From Verrucomicrobiota bacterium (GTDB lineage Bacteria; Verrucomicrobiota; Verrucomicrobiia; Chthoniobacterales; UBA6821), in assembly GCA_021413925.1 (NCBI GenBank), contig JAIOPL010000005.1, forward strand, positions 1-57,885: a DNA stretch of 57,885 nucleotides, in the 5' to 3' direction. The notes under the pieces were generated by a model. That model did no database searches and was not told the origin of the DNA. It was given only the letters and a program-made list of their open reading frames with translations. Position 1 is the stretch's first letter. Every line of letters starts with the position of its first letter. The position numbers and the translations under genes are program-made. Positions 15,672 to 23,927 of the stretch are shown here, piece by piece.

Positions 15672-16484
15672 ATGGAAGATCTCACCAAACTGCGCGAGGC
15701 GATCGATGCCATCGATGGAAGATTGCTCGATCTTCTGAACGAGCGCGCACGATTTGCCCAGGAGATCGGTCGGATCAAGGAACGTAATGGCGCTCCCGTC
15801 TATGCCGCAGGGCGTGCCGAGCAGCTGATGCGTCGACTAGTCGAGCGGAGTGCCGGACCCTTGGAGGAACAGGCGATTCGTGCGATCTACCGCGAAATCA
15901 TGTCGGCCTCACTTGCTCTCGAGAAGGACACCGTCATCGCCTGCGAGGGATGTGTCGCCGGGCGCACTCATTTTGCCGCCAAGCAGCAGTTCGGCGCCTC
16001 CGTCCGCTACACCTTCCATGACAATCCTGCCGATCTCTTCGCAGCGGTCACCTCGGGAAAAGCCGATTGCGCAGTCCTTCCCTCCGGCGAGGAAGGGCCT
16101 GACACAACGGTTCTGGAACTGCTGATGACAAGCGAGGCCCAGCTCGCTTCCCAAATAGTGCTCGGAGGGGAAGAGGGATCCCGCCGTGCCCGCTACTTCG
16201 TGCTGGGGAAAGCCCTGAACGCACGCTCCGGTGACGACCAGACAGCCCTGCTTTTCCATCTCACCGATCATCCGGGGGCCCTAGCTTCTGCGCTCGAACC
16301 ATTCCGGGGAGCCGGCGTCAATGTCATCTCGATCCACAGCCGTCCCGCTGCAGGAAGTGGTCTACATCTTTTCCTAGAAGTGGAGGGCCACGCCGGGGAC
16401 GAATCACTTCTTCGCGCCGTGAACCTGCTCGGCGAGAAGGGCTTCTCTCCCAAAGTCTGTGGAAGCTATCCTCGAATGCGCTGA
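15672..16484 (+). CDS. pheA: Chorismate mutase-ACT protein with a collapsed prephenate dehydratase domain
   Basis: A 270-residue P-protein-like polypeptide. Residues 1-86 are an AroQ chorismate mutase ('LREAIDAIDGRLLDLLNERARFAQEIG', with Arg8, Arg25 and Lys36 at expected catalytic positions). Residues about 197-268 are an ACT domain ('LTDHPGALASALEPFRGAGVNVISIHSRPA'). Between them only about 100 residues remain where prephenate dehydratase normally has about 180. The first lobe is recognisable ('THFAAKQQFG', 'ADLFAAVTSGKADCAVLPSGE'), the second lobe is gone, and the catalytic T-R-F motif reads 'RRARYFVLG'. Dehydratase activity is therefore doubtful. Chorismate mutase with phenylalanine sensing is the safer prediction. 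Confidence 0.85.
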   Translation: MEDLTKLREAIDAIDGRLLDLLNERARFAQEIGRIKERNGAPVYAAGRAEQLMRRLVERSAGPLEEQAIRAIYREIMSASLALEKDTVIACEGCVAGRTHFAAKQQFGASVRYTFHDNPADLFAAVTSGKADCAVLPSGEEGPDTTVLELLMTSEAQLASQIVLGGEEGSRRARYFVLGKALNARSGDDQTALLFHLTDHPGALASALEPFRGAGVNVISIHSRPAAGSGLHLFLEVEGHAGDESLLRAVNLLGEKGFSPKVCGSYPRMR

Positions 16485-16510
16485 GGGCCATTTCACCGAT
16501 CTTTGCAACA

Positions 16511-17020
16511 ATGACCACACCCGCAACTGTCAGCGCAGGATGCTTTGACCAAGAAGTCTGGATCAGGATCGAGGGACGCGGCAATTTCCAGAGCAGCGGA
16601 TCAATCCGAAAATTCGTCCAGGCCATGATCCAGCGTGGTCGACGCGAATTCGTGGTCGACCTGGCCTCCTGCGATCACATGGATTCGACCTTCATGGGAA
16701 CCCTGACCGGCATTTCCCAGAGACTCCGCGAACTCGGACAGGGCTCTCTGCTTGTGATCAATGTCACTCCCCGGAATGTCGATCTCATGGAAAATCTCGG
16801 GCTCAACTTTCTCTTCGGGATCGAGCCGGCTGGCGCGACCATGAGGGCTCCCGCCGAGGCAGGGGGAAACCTTATGCAGCTTCCGGTCGATACAATCATG
16901 GAGAAGGATATCATTCTTTCCGCGCACGAGGCCCTGATCGCCGCAAACCCCGCGAATGCCGACCGGTTTCACGATGTGCTCGAGTATCTCAAGCACGGTC
17001 ACGGCAGTGCCGGTCATTGA
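16511..17020 (+). CDS. STAS-domain anti-sigma factor antagonist
   Basis: A 169-residue protein. Residues about 10-110 form a STAS domain with 'VWIRIEGRGNFQSSGSIRKF' and the phospho-site region 'ASCDHMDSTFMGTLTG' (Ser in D-S-T). In partner-switch systems an RsbW-type kinase phosphorylates this serine and a PP2C phosphatase removes the phosphate. The C-terminal 60 residues are helical and extend beyond the usual SpoIIAA length. A SpoIIE-type phosphatase gene lies 330 bp downstream on the same strand, a likely partner. No kinase or sigma factor gene lies nearby. Confidence 0.88.
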   Translation: MTTPATVSAGCFDQEVWIRIEGRGNFQSSGSIRKFVQAMIQRGRREFVVDLASCDHMDSTFMGTLTGISQRLRELGQGSLLVINVTPRNVDLMENLGLNFLFGIEPAGATMRAPAEAGGNLMQLPVDTIMEKDIILSAHEALIAANPANADRFHDVLEYLKHGHGSAGH

Positions 17021-17350
17021 CGTTTGAAGGAGTGACTTGAGCTCGTTGGATATGACGGATCATCCCTAGAGCATCTTGCGTTTAATCTGTCGTTCTTTGG
17101 GCGATCATCTGGACCGTCGATAAATACAAGGACTCGCGCAGAGGCGCAGAGACGCAGAGGAAAAGACAAAGGATTGATTGCGGAGAAAATAGTCATCGGC
17201 ACTCCCCTCAAATCAGAGAATCACTTGATTGCGTTTTGGCGCGAGATTTCTTCCCATGTACATGCGTCAAATAAAACCGAAACCGCTCCAGGGATGGGAT
17301 GATGCCGGCGTGCTGGTCTTTGTCGTGATTTCGATCCATGATAACCGGCC
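17021..17350. other. Intergenic region with a GCAGAG microrepeat
   Basis: No gene is seen in these 330 bases. A short-period repeat runs from 17133 to 17160 (CGCGCAGAGGCGCAGAGACG core, about 8-9 bp per unit) and belongs to the family also present at 33031, 33147, 34520 and 34658. The remainder shows no clear terminator or promoter. Confidence 0.6.
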
Positions 17351-18799
17351 ATGATTCTTCAGAGCATCGAGCCTGTCGTCATTGTCGCCCTCCTAGTGGC
17401 TATGGCTGTGCTTGGACTTATCGTCTTTGGATCGCGACGCAGGGTTGGAGAATTGAAACGCTCGACGGCTGAGATCCACCAGGAGGAGCGAAGCGTCTTT
17501 GACTTTCTGCACGGATTGGGAGCTGCCTTTTCCGAGGGGGTGCCTGCTGGTGAGCTGCACCGCCTTCTTGTCGAGGGGGCCCAACTCATTCTCAAAGCCG
17601 ACGGAGGCGCCCTCTACCTTGCCGACCGCTCCGGCCAACAGCTGCTTCCCGCATTCCTCTCCAAAGGGTGCCCGCCACTCGTTTCCCTTCCCGTACATCT
17701 CTGCGGGGAAGTTGCCGATGGAGAGAACACTCATTCACAGGCCATTGAGAGTTTTGTGCGTCTGCAATCCGTCCGTGTCGGCATGGGGCTTCTTGGCGAG
17801 GCTTGTGATTGGAGCGAACCCCGTTTTCTAAGGCGACGTGGGGATATTCCGGAGGATCTCATGGAGCAGGGACTAGGCTCCGTCGTCATGGGGCCCCTCG
17901 TGTACCGTCACAAGCTGCTTGGAGTGCTTGCCCTGGCAAGGAAGCCGGGTAGTGATGCCTTCAGCGATACCAAGATCGATCTCTTCAAGGCCATCGTGGA
18001 GCAGGCTGCCTTTGCATTGTTCAACCAGGCCATTCATCTGGCCGCCGGGGAGAAGCACGCGCTGGACCATGACATCCAGATCGCCGGGGAAATTCAGAAG
18101 ATCCTGCTTCCCTCCGATGCCCCGGATGTAGAGGGATTTGAGATCAGCGGGCTGAATCTTCCGGCCCGCACGCTGAGCGGCGACTATTTTGATTACCTCG
18201 CAGTCGACGAGGATCACGTCGGTATCGTTATTGCCGATGTCTCGGGCAAGGGCGTTCCCGCGGCGCTCATCATGGCGATGTGTCGGAGCGCCCTCCGCAG
18301 TCAGGCTCCAGGAAAGCTCTCTCCCGCCGAAGTCCTGCGGGGGGTGAACAGGCAGCTCTATCCCGACATGAAGGAGGATATGTTTATCAGTATGGCCTAT
18401 GTCGTGCTGAACCGCCGCACTGGGAATGCCTTGCTTGCACGTGCCGGTCATGATGCTCCGCTCCTTTTCCGCAGGGAAAGCACGACGATCGAATGTCTCA
18501 ACCCCAAGGGAATGGCAGTCGGCATTGACAGTGGGGGGGTCTTCGACCGGTTCTGCACCGACTTTCCCTTCCGTTTGGAGAATGGCGACCTGCTTCTTCT
18601 CTACACGGACGGATTGACGGAAGCCCTGAATGCATCGGGAGACGAGTTCGGGGTTCAACGGCTTAACGACGAGCTTCTGGCGAATGCCGGGGATGGCGCT
18701 GCCGCGATGCTCCACAGGCTTTCACGGTCTGTGATCGCCTTTGCCGGGAATGAGTCGCAGCATGACGACATCACTCTGATTGCGCTTCGCAAGCTCTGA
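17351..18799 (+). CDS. Membrane-anchored PP2C-type (SpoIIE/RsbU) phosphatase with GAF-like sensor
   Basis: A 482-residue protein. One N-terminal membrane helix (about residues 5-28, 'PVVIVALLVAMAVLGLIVFG') is followed by a helical linker and a GAF-like domain (about 60-230, 'RLLVEGAQLILKADGGALYLAD' and 'LVYRHKLLGVLALARKPG'). A SpoIIE-family Ser/Thr phosphatase domain (about 245-480) carries the metal-binding motifs 'LSGDYFDYLAVDEDHVGIVIADVSGKGVPAAL' region, 'LLYTDGLTEALN' and 'HDDITLIALRK'. It probably dephosphorylates a STAS antagonist such as the gene upstream in response to a small-molecule or redox cue. The 17-kb core neighbourhood has no matching anti-sigma kinase. Confidence 0.9.
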   Translation: MILQSIEPVVIVALLVAMAVLGLIVFGSRRRVGELKRSTAEIHQEERSVFDFLHGLGAAFSEGVPAGELHRLLVEGAQLILKADGGALYLADRSGQQLLPAFLSKGCPPLVSLPVHLCGEVADGENTHSQAIESFVRLQSVRVGMGLLGEACDWSEPRFLRRRGDIPEDLMEQGLGSVVMGPLVYRHKLLGVLALARKPGSDAFSDTKIDLFKAIVEQAAFALFNQAIHLAAGEKHALDHDIQIAGEIQKILLPSDAPDVEGFEISGLNLPARTLSGDYFDYLAVDEDHVGIVIADVSGKGVPAALIMAMCRSALRSQAPGKLSPAEVLRGVNRQLYPDMKEDMFISMAYVVLNRRTGNALLARAGHDAPLLFRRESTTIECLNPKGMAVGIDSGGVFDRFCTDFPFRLENGDLLLLYTDGLTEALNASGDEFGVQRLNDELLANAGDGAAAMLHRLSRSVIAFAGNESQHDDITLIALRKL

Positions 18800-18819
18800 C
18801 GCTTTAATAATCAACCATC

Positions 18820-19377
18820 GTGAAAAAGAATCCGACACCCGATCCCACAAGCAAACAAGAGGCCCCCTCACAGGAAGAGATCCCTGTAGAAAACACCGTG
18901 CCCTCGGTGGATTCCGCTCCGATCGCTCCGGAGCCGAATCTTCAGGCAGAGGTCGAGCGCTATCGCGACCAGGCTCTCCGTGCCGCGGCGGATCTGGAGA
19001 ACTATCGCAAACGGATGATCCGTGAGAAAGAGGAGGCTATCCGTTTTGCGAATGCGGGTCTGCTCGAGAAGCTCCTGCCAATCCTTGATAATTTCGAACT
19101 TGGACTCACGGCCGCCAGTGGTGATACGGCCGCCAAGGGCATCGTTGACGGCTTCGCGATGGTGCACCGCCAGCTCGGTGACTTTTTGGTATCCAGCGGG
19201 CTTCAGCCCATTGATGCCGTGGGCCAGCCATTTGATCCGAAGCTCCACGAGGCGCTTGGCCACGAGACCGATGCAGCCCAAGCCGATGGAGTTGTCCTCC
19301 GTCAGCTCCGCCGCGGATACAGGCTCGCCGACAGGTTGATCCGTCCCTCCAGCGTCATCGTCAACAAGCTCGCCTGA
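18820..19377 (+). CDS. grpE: Nucleotide exchange factor GrpE
   Basis: A 185-residue co-chaperone that releases ADP from DnaK. After a 40-residue Pro/Glu-rich tail comes the long helix '[20 protein letters not shown]', then '[16 protein letters not shown]', '[26 protein letters not shown]' region and the beta-wing end '[18 protein letters not shown]'. The start is GTG 18820, with no Shine-Dalgarno sequence. dnaJ follows after 23 bp, but dnaK is not in the window, so this is a grpE-dnaJ pair split from dnaK. Confidence 0.95.
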   Translation: MKKNPTPDPTSKQEAPSQEEIPVENTVPSVDSAPIAPEPNLQAEVERYRDQALRAAADLENYRKRMIREKEEAIRFANAGLLEKLLPILDNFELGLTAASGDTAAKGIVDGFAMVHRQLGDFLVSSGLQPIDAVGQPFDPKLHEALGHETDAAQADGVVLRQLRRGYRLADRLIRPSSVIVNKLA

Positions 19378-19400
19378 TTTCCCGCAGGGGTTCCTTCGCT

Positions 19401-20537
19401 ATGGCAAAGAGGTGTTACTACGAGGTATTGCAAGTCACCCGAACCATCGAGTTCGAGGATATCAAGAAGTCGTACCGCAAACTCGCGGTCAAGCATCACC
19501 CGGATAAGAATCCCGGCGATTCGACTGCCGAGGAGCGTTTTCGTGAGATCGCTGAAGCCTACGATATCCTGAGCGATTCGGAGAAACGCGCTGCCTATGA
19601 CCGATATGGTCACGCTGCCTTCCAAGGCGGCATGGGTGGGGGAGGGGGAGGCGGAGGTGGCATGCACGATCCCTTTGACCTCTTCCGTGAGATGTTTGGA
19701 GCTTCGGGAGGCGGAGGCGGGGTTTTCGACCATTTCTTCGGCGGTGGTGGCGGCGCTCAGGAAGGTCGTGGCTCGGATCTGCGCTATGACCTCAGGATCA
19801 CGCTCGAAGAGGCTTTCAGCGGCTGCGAGAAGGAGATCGAACTCCGCAAACTCGATGCCTGCGGCGACTGCAGCGGCTCTGGTGCTGCAAAGGGTGCCAA
19901 GGTCACTACCTGTTCCCTCTGCCGGGGACGCGGCCAGGTGGTCGCCTCCAGGGGTTTCTTTCAAGTCGCCCAGCCATGTCCCCAGTGCCATGGGGCAGGA
20001 CAGACAATCGACAAGCCTTGCAAAAGTTGCCGGGGTGATGGGCGTGCCGAGAAAACCTCGCGCATCAAACTCACTATTCCTGCTGGTATTGACGAGGGAT
20101 CACGCCTGCGTTCCTCCGGCGGCGGCGAGGCCGGCAGCCGTGGCGGCGGCACGGGTGACCTCTATGTCGTGATTCATCTGAAGGAGCATTCCATCTTCTC
20201 GCGCGACGGCTCCGATCTTCACTGCCGTATGCCCATCCCCTTCGTGACCGCTGCGCTGGGTGGAGAGATCGAGGTGCCGACCCTCGCGGGAACCGTGACC
20301 ATGAAGATCCCCGCAGGAACGCAGGGGGGGAGTGATTTCCGGGTCAAGGGACACGGCATGCCCCGTCTCCAGAGCCATGCCAAGGGGGATCTTCACGTGA
20401 AGCTCGAAGTCGAGGTGCCGACCAAGCTGGATGATGCTCAGAGGAAGTCGCTTGAGGCCTTCGCCGAACTCTGCGGCGATCATAACACCCCGCTCCATCG
20501 CAGCTTTACAGAGCGTCTGAAGGGACTTTTTTCTTAA
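19401..20537 (+). CDS. dnaJ: Chaperone DnaJ
   Basis: A 378-residue type I Hsp40. The J domain (residues 1-70) keeps the HPD loop in '[10 protein letters not shown]'. A Gly-rich stretch (about 75-118) includes long Gly runs. The zinc centre has all four repeats: 'CGDCSGSG', 'CSLCRGRG', 'CPQCHGAG' and 'CKSCRGDG'. The C-terminal substrate-binding domains include '[16 protein letters not shown]' and '[23 protein letters not shown]'. It stimulates DnaK ATPase and delivers clients. The stop codon lies inside a perfect 24-bp palindrome. Confidence 0.96.
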   Translation: MAKRCYYEVLQVTRTIEFEDIKKSYRKLAVKHHPDKNPGDSTAEERFREIAEAYDILSDSEKRAAYDRYGHAAFQGGMGGGGGGGGGMHDPFDLFREMFGASGGGGGVFDHFFGGGGGAQEGRGSDLRYDLRITLEEAFSGCEKEIELRKLDACGDCSGSGAAKGAKVTTCSLCRGRGQVVASRGFFQVAQPCPQCHGAGQTIDKPCKSCRGDGRAEKTSRIKLTIPAGIDEGSRLRSSGGGEAGSRGGGTGDLYVVIHLKEHSIFSRDGSDLHCRMPIPFVTAALGGEIEVPTLAGTVTMKIPAGTQGGSDFRVKGHGMPRLQSHAKGDLHVKLEVEVPTKLDDAQRKSLEAFAELCGDHNTPLHRSFTERLKGLFS

Positions 20538-20556
20538 GGAACCGCGGTTCCTTAAG
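20533..20556. repeat. Perfect 24-bp palindrome across the dnaJ stop codon
   Basis: CTTAAGGAACCG (20533-20544) is followed directly by its reverse complement (20545-20556). The TAA stop of dnaJ is at 20535-20537. There is no U-tract on the plus-strand exit side; the T-run lies before the stem. It is therefore not a classical intrinsic terminator. It could be a cruciform, a protein site or an mRNA 3'-end stabiliser. Confidence 0.75.
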
Positions 20557-20560
20557 ACTT

Positions 20561-20685
20561 GGGTATGGGAAATTGGTGATAGGTAATAGGGGATGACGGG
20601 AAGATCTCCGAATTTTTAGCGGAGCAGATTTTACCAGTTTCCTAGAGCCGATGCCCTAGATCCCATTCCCTATTTCCTATCCCCC
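20561..20685. repeat. Facing GGGAAATTGGTGATAGG-type repeats
   Basis: A purine-rich microrepeat at 20561-20594 (GGTATGGGAAATTGGTGATA then AGGTAATAGGGG) faces a pyrimidine-rich partial complement at 20661-20685 (TCCCATTCCCTATTTCCTAT). The second copy overlaps the end of the amidase gene. A related copy lies at 28250-28269. Function unknown. Confidence 0.5.
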
Positions 20686-21342
20686 ACTGGTCGCCACCGG
20701 CGCCCGGCCGCCGTGGCCACGGGAGATGCCGGTAGCGATTTTCTCGGCAAGACGCTGACGGACGGAAGGATTCTGGAGGAGATTGTTCTCCTGCGCGTTG
20801 GAGACAAACCCCAGCTCGAGCAGCGTGGCCGGCCGCTGGTTGTGATGGAGCACGTAGTAGCGGGCGAATTTTGTCCCGCGACTGTGGGAGCCATAGCAGG
20901 TGGCGATCTCGTTGAGGATGTTTCGGGCAAGTGGTGCCGAGCGTGGATTGTAGTAATAGGTCTCGACGCCATTCGCCGCACGACGGGAGGCAGAGTTGAA
21001 GTGGATGCTCACGAAAGCCGCGTCGCTGCGGGAGTTTGAAATAGCGGTCCTGGTTCCGAGCGGGATGAAGACATCGGTGGTGCGCGTCATGACCACATGA
21101 TAGCCGCGGGCTTCGAGAAGGGGTTTCACGCGTCGGGCCACATCGAGCGTCAGCATCTTTTCACTCAGTCCCCGGACAGCCTTTGCCCCGTTGTCATAGC
21201 CTCCGTGACCCGGATCCAGAACCACTGTGTGGAAATTGGAAAGGCTCGCCCCTTCTTCAAAAAGGGCACATCCAGGCAGCAGCAAAAGGGCCAAAAGAGG
21301 CAGGCATCGCAGGGCGCAGATCATGAAGGAACGTTGGGTCAT
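20677..21342 (-). CDS. N-acetylmuramoyl-L-alanine amidase, lipoprotein
   Basis: A 221-residue Amidase_3 (AmiC-type) zinc enzyme that cleaves the amide between MurNAc and the stem peptide in cell separation or wall turnover. The N-terminus has a lipoprotein signal with lipobox 'LLPGC', so the enzyme is predicted to be membrane-tethered on the outer side of the cytoplasmic membrane or in the outer membrane. Zinc ligands and catalytic residues are seen in 'VVLDPGHGGYDNGA', 'AFVSIHFNS' and the final glutamate in 'LLELGFVSNAQENN'. It converges on dnaJ. The 240 bp upstream (21343-21584) holds only imperfect inverted repeats and a 'TTCATACTTCATAATTCATA' microrepeat. Confidence 0.93.
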   Translation of the reverse strand: MTQRSFMICALRCLPLLALLLLPGCALFEEGASLSNFHTVVLDPGHGGYDNGAKAVRGLSEKMLTLDVARRVKPLLEARGYHVVMTRTTDVFIPLGTRTAISNSRSDAAFVSIHFNSASRRAANGVETYYYNPRSAPLARNILNEIATCYGSHSRGTKFARYYVLHHNQRPATLLELGFVSNAQENNLLQNPSVRQRLAEKIATGISRGHGGRAPVATSGG

Positions 21343-21584
21343 GATGAAGAGACGAATTTAAGCCACCGATGCCCTCACGCAACTTTTTAAGACTCTAAAA
21401 GTTCCTTTCCCTTTTGTCGGCTGCCTCCCCGCAAGCGGTGTCGCCTATGCGGGCTCCCTGCGGTCGTCCACCGCACCGCTCCCCAGCGGCTTGCTTGTCC
21501 ATATCAAACTTCCTGCGTCCAAACACTTGATGACAGCACCTTTTCATACTTCATAATTCATACTTCAGCCTTTAGGCTCTCCCG

Positions 21585-22349
21585 ATGCTCGGCAAACGCA
21601 TCATACCCTGCCTCGACGTCGACGGTGGTCGTGTTGTCAAGGGAACCAAGTTCGAGAATATCCGTGACGCTGGGGATCCGGTCGAGTGTGCGCGTGCTTA
21701 CGATGCTCAGGGTGCCGACGAGTTAGTCTTTCTCGACATTACTGCTTCCCACGAAGGGCGCGCCACCATGCGCGAAGTCGTCGAGAAGACGGCGGATGCC
21801 TGCTTCATGCCGCTTACCGTCGGAGGAGGGATCCGTAAGGTGGAGGATGTGCGTGCCATGCTCCTGGCTGGAGCCGACAAGGTGAGCATGAACACCGCCG
21901 CCCTTGATGATCCGAATCTTGTGAACGCCTCGGCCGAGGGGTTTGGCTCCCAGTGCGTCGTGGTCGCCATTGACGCACGCAGGGATGGGCAGGGTGGATG
22001 GATCGTCCACACCCACGGTGGTCGCAGGCCGACCACCTGGCAGGCCGTTGACTGGGCTAAGGAAGTCGCGAAGCGCGGCGCCGGGGAGATTCTCCTCACC
22101 AGCATGGACTCCGACGGGACCAAGAAGGGATACGACCTCGAACTCACTGCCGCCGTCAGCGATGCGATCGGCATTCCCGTGATCGCTAGCGGAGGTGCGG
22201 GCGATATCGGTCACATGGCCGAAGTCCTAACAGTCGGCAAGGCCGATGCAGTGCTGGCCGCCAGCATCTTTCACTTCGGAACGTACACCGTCGGAGACGT
22301 GAAACGTGAACTAGCCACATACGGTATCCCTGTCAGGAAGGCCGTCTAA
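21585..22349 (+). CDS. hisF: Imidazole glycerol phosphate synthase cyclase subunit
   Basis: A 254-residue TIM-barrel enzyme. With HisH it forms imidazole glycerol phosphate and AICAR from PRFAR in histidine synthesis. Catalytic Asp11 is in '[15 protein letters not shown]' and the second aspartate is in '[11 protein letters not shown]'. Phosphate-binding loops are '[13 protein letters not shown]' and '[12 protein letters not shown]'. The length is standard. hisH and other his genes are not adjacent, so the pathway is dispersed in this genome. Confidence 0.97.
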   Translation: MLGKRIIPCLDVDGGRVVKGTKFENIRDAGDPVECARAYDAQGADELVFLDITASHEGRATMREVVEKTADACFMPLTVGGGIRKVEDVRAMLLAGADKVSMNTAALDDPNLVNASAEGFGSQCVVVAIDARRDGQGGWIVHTHGGRRPTTWQAVDWAKEVAKRGAGEILLTSMDSDGTKKGYDLELTAAVSDAIGIPVIASGGAGDIGHMAEVLTVGKADAVLAASIFHFGTYTVGDVKRELATYGIPVRKAV

Positions 22350-22436
22350 GATTCTCTCCCGCGGGAGATACTTTATATATACTCTTTAAGTATTATTTCC
22401 GTTTGCGCTAACGGCAAATCCCGTGCATGGTGAATC

Positions 22437-22700
22437 GTGACCTTTGAGTTCGATCCGGCAAAAAGCGCCAGCAACAAGATCAAGCACGGGCTAGATTTTG
22501 TAGAGGTGCAGCGGCTCTGGAACTCAGACCGGGTCGAGATTGCCGTGCGTACTGTCTCCGATGAACCCCGTTTCGCAGTAATCGGCATTATCGGCGGTCG
22601 CCACTTCACGGTGATAATTACCTATCGCGGATCAGTCGTGCGTCTTATCAGCGCCCGGTCGAGCCGCCCCAACGAAAGAAAACTCTATGAAAACTGCTAA
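22437..22700 (+). CDS. brnT: BrnT-family ribonuclease toxin
   Basis: An 87-residue type II toxin of the BrnT (COG2929) family, a RelE-like RNase that blocks translation. Typical segments are 'FEFDPAKSASNKIKHGLDF' at the start, 'DEPRFAVIGIIGGRHFTVIITYRG' in the middle and 'LISARSSRPNERKLY' at the end. The start is GTG 22437. It overlaps the antitoxin gene by 14 bp, the usual toxin-first order of BrnTA loci, which the antitoxin represses. Confidence 0.92.
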   Translation: MTFEFDPAKSASNKIKHGLDFVEVQRLWNSDRVEIAVRTVSDEPRFAVIGIIGGRHFTVIITYRGSVVRLISARSSRPNERKLYENC

Positions 22701-22962
22701 AAAGAATACCCCTCGCAGCCTTAGCGCCGCCGAATTCGACAAGCTTGCCGACTCTGGCGGAGACATTACCAAGTATCTCGATCTTTCCACCGCCAAGCGG
22801 CTTGCTCCCGGTGAAGAGCGACTCGATATCACTCCCACCAAGGTGAATATCGACTTTCCCCGCTGGATGGTCCAGTCCCTCGACCACGCCTCGGATCGGG
22901 TCGGCGTTCCCCGCCAGAGCCTGATCAAGATGTGGCTCGCCGAACGACTGCAGAAAGCTTGA
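22687..22962 (+). CDS. brnA: BrnA-family antitoxin
   Basis: A 91-residue CopG/BrnA-type antitoxin. The N-terminus is the toxin-neutralising tail, and the C-terminus 'TPTKVNIDFPRWMVQSLDHASDRVGVPRQSLIKMW' region is the ribbon-helix-helix DNA-binding part. It starts inside brnT (ATG 22687). It should bind BrnT and repress the operon promoter upstream of 22437. Confidence 0.9.
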   Translation: MKTAKKNTPRSLSAAEFDKLADSGGDITKYLDLSTAKRLAPGEERLDITPTKVNIDFPRWMVQSLDHASDRVGVPRQSLIKMWLAERLQKA

Positions 22963-22984
22963 GGCTCTCGCTTCCGCGAGTAGC

Positions 22985-23006
22985 GCCCCATTTTAGGAAA
23001 TGGGGC
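22985..23006 (+). terminator. Strong hairpin after brnA
   Basis: GCCCCATTT (22985-22993) and AAATGGGGC (22998-23006) form a perfect 9-bp stem with a TAGG loop, 23 bp after the brnA stop. There is no U-run behind it, so it could be a transcript-end stabiliser or a dispersed hairpin repeat rather than an intrinsic terminator. Confidence 0.4.
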
Positions 23007-23076
23007 TACGATTCGCGTAGTCTATCCCGGCCGTTCCCACGGCCCGGTATTTCGCGTATAGCGGCGTTGGTCTGCT

Positions 23077-23298
23077 CTAGCCTTGGGGACTTTTACCGGC
23101 TTTCTGTTGACGACTGCGCTGTTGCTGGGCCACTTGCCCCATCGCCTCGGAGAGATCCCTGCCGATCATGGACCAGTCGGACTGCATGGAGCGGGTATCA
23201 GCTTCGGCGGGTGTCGCCGAAGCGTTGAATTCGTAAAAATTGCCACTCAGGCCCACGGCGCTTCCCATGCCTGTAAGGAATCCTGCGTCAGCAGACAA
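23077..23298 (-). CDS. Small hypothetical protein
   Basis: A 73-residue ORF. The composition is protein-like: 'MGSAVGLSGNFYEFNASATP' is followed by a basic, Gln-rich helix 'MIGRDLSEAMGQVAQQQRSR'. No signal peptide or known domain is seen. It is the only plausible gene between brnA and the next minus-strand gene; the plus-strand frames here look like shadows. The start could also be the internal ATG eleven codons downstream. Confidence 0.4.
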   Translation of the reverse strand: MSADAGFLTGMGSAVGLSGNFYEFNASATPAEADTRSMQSDWSMIGRDLSEAMGQVAQQQRSRQQKAGKSPQG

Positions 23299-23378
23299 AA
23301 AGTGGTGCTGAGTGTCCCCATGGGGTGTCTGGCTACATCTTCCAGCTATTCAGGTTGTCAGAGGTGTTCAACGAAATT

Positions 23379-23795
23379 TCATTCCTCCTCGCAGGGTGGA
23401 TACTGCACGGGAGGGTTGCCTTGTCGGGAAAGTACCCTGCGGTGGCGTCGGGTGGCCTCTTCCTCGCCAATGTCGATGCAGGTGACGGGAAATTCCCAGT
23501 CATCCCCGTAGTCGAAGTGGAAGAGCATCGTGCGCCCCTTGGTGAAGACCTCGGAGATCAGCGTCTTTTTCACTCCCGGATCGTCGTCGGCCTCCCCGAT
23601 ATCGGCGAAGAGGGTGTAGTGTTCCTTGCTGTCGTAGGGATTGTTCAGATTATCGCAGAATTGGAAGCAGTGATCGAAATCGAATTCCAGCGCCTTGATA
23701 AGCGTCTCAGCCAGATCATAGAGCGTGTATTCTCCGAGGAAGCCAACCGTGGCGCGGAACTTCTCGTATCTAATCTCGAAGATGTAGGTCTTCAT
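23379..23795 (-). CDS. pRiA4b ORF3-like domain protein
   Basis: A 138-residue protein from ATG 23795 ('MKTYIFEIRYEKFRATVGF'). It resembles the plasmid pRiA4b ORF-3-like family, whose members carry 'LYDLAETLIKALEFDFDHCFQF' and 'MLFHFDYGDDWEFPVTCIDI', both present here. The family is often found on plasmids, in genomic islands and next to DUF6155-type genes, and its biochemical role is unclear. It stands in an accessory stretch with microrepeats and a toxin-antitoxin pair. Confidence 0.75.
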   Translation of the reverse strand: MKTYIFEIRYEKFRATVGFLGEYTLYDLAETLIKALEFDFDHCFQFCDNLNNPYDSKEHYTLFADIGEADDDPGVKKTLISEVFTKGRTMLFHFDYGDDWEFPVTCIDIGEEEATRRHRRVLSRQGNPPVQYPPCEEE

Positions 23796-23854
23796 TGGGG
23801 GATCTTTAAGAGCGATCATCGCCGAAATGTTATGTGAAAAGAGAGGAAAGAAGA

Positions 23855-23884
23855 ACCACGAACATCACGAAAGACACGAAAAGA
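23855..23884. repeat. CACGAAA microrepeat
   Basis: Three units of about 9 bp (CCACGAACA, TCACGAAAG, ACACGAAAA) lie between the pRiA4b-like gene and its neighbour. The same family recurs at 24549-24572 and 28324-28354. Confidence 0.6.
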
Positions 23885-23927
23885 GAACTGAGATTTCAGA
23901 AGTAATCAGCACTTTGGACGAAGGGAA

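Noticed and set aside
23083-23511. Plus-strand ORF of 142 codons
   Set aside because: It overlaps two minus-strand genes, has a Ser/Cys/Gly-biased composition and shows no recognisable domain.
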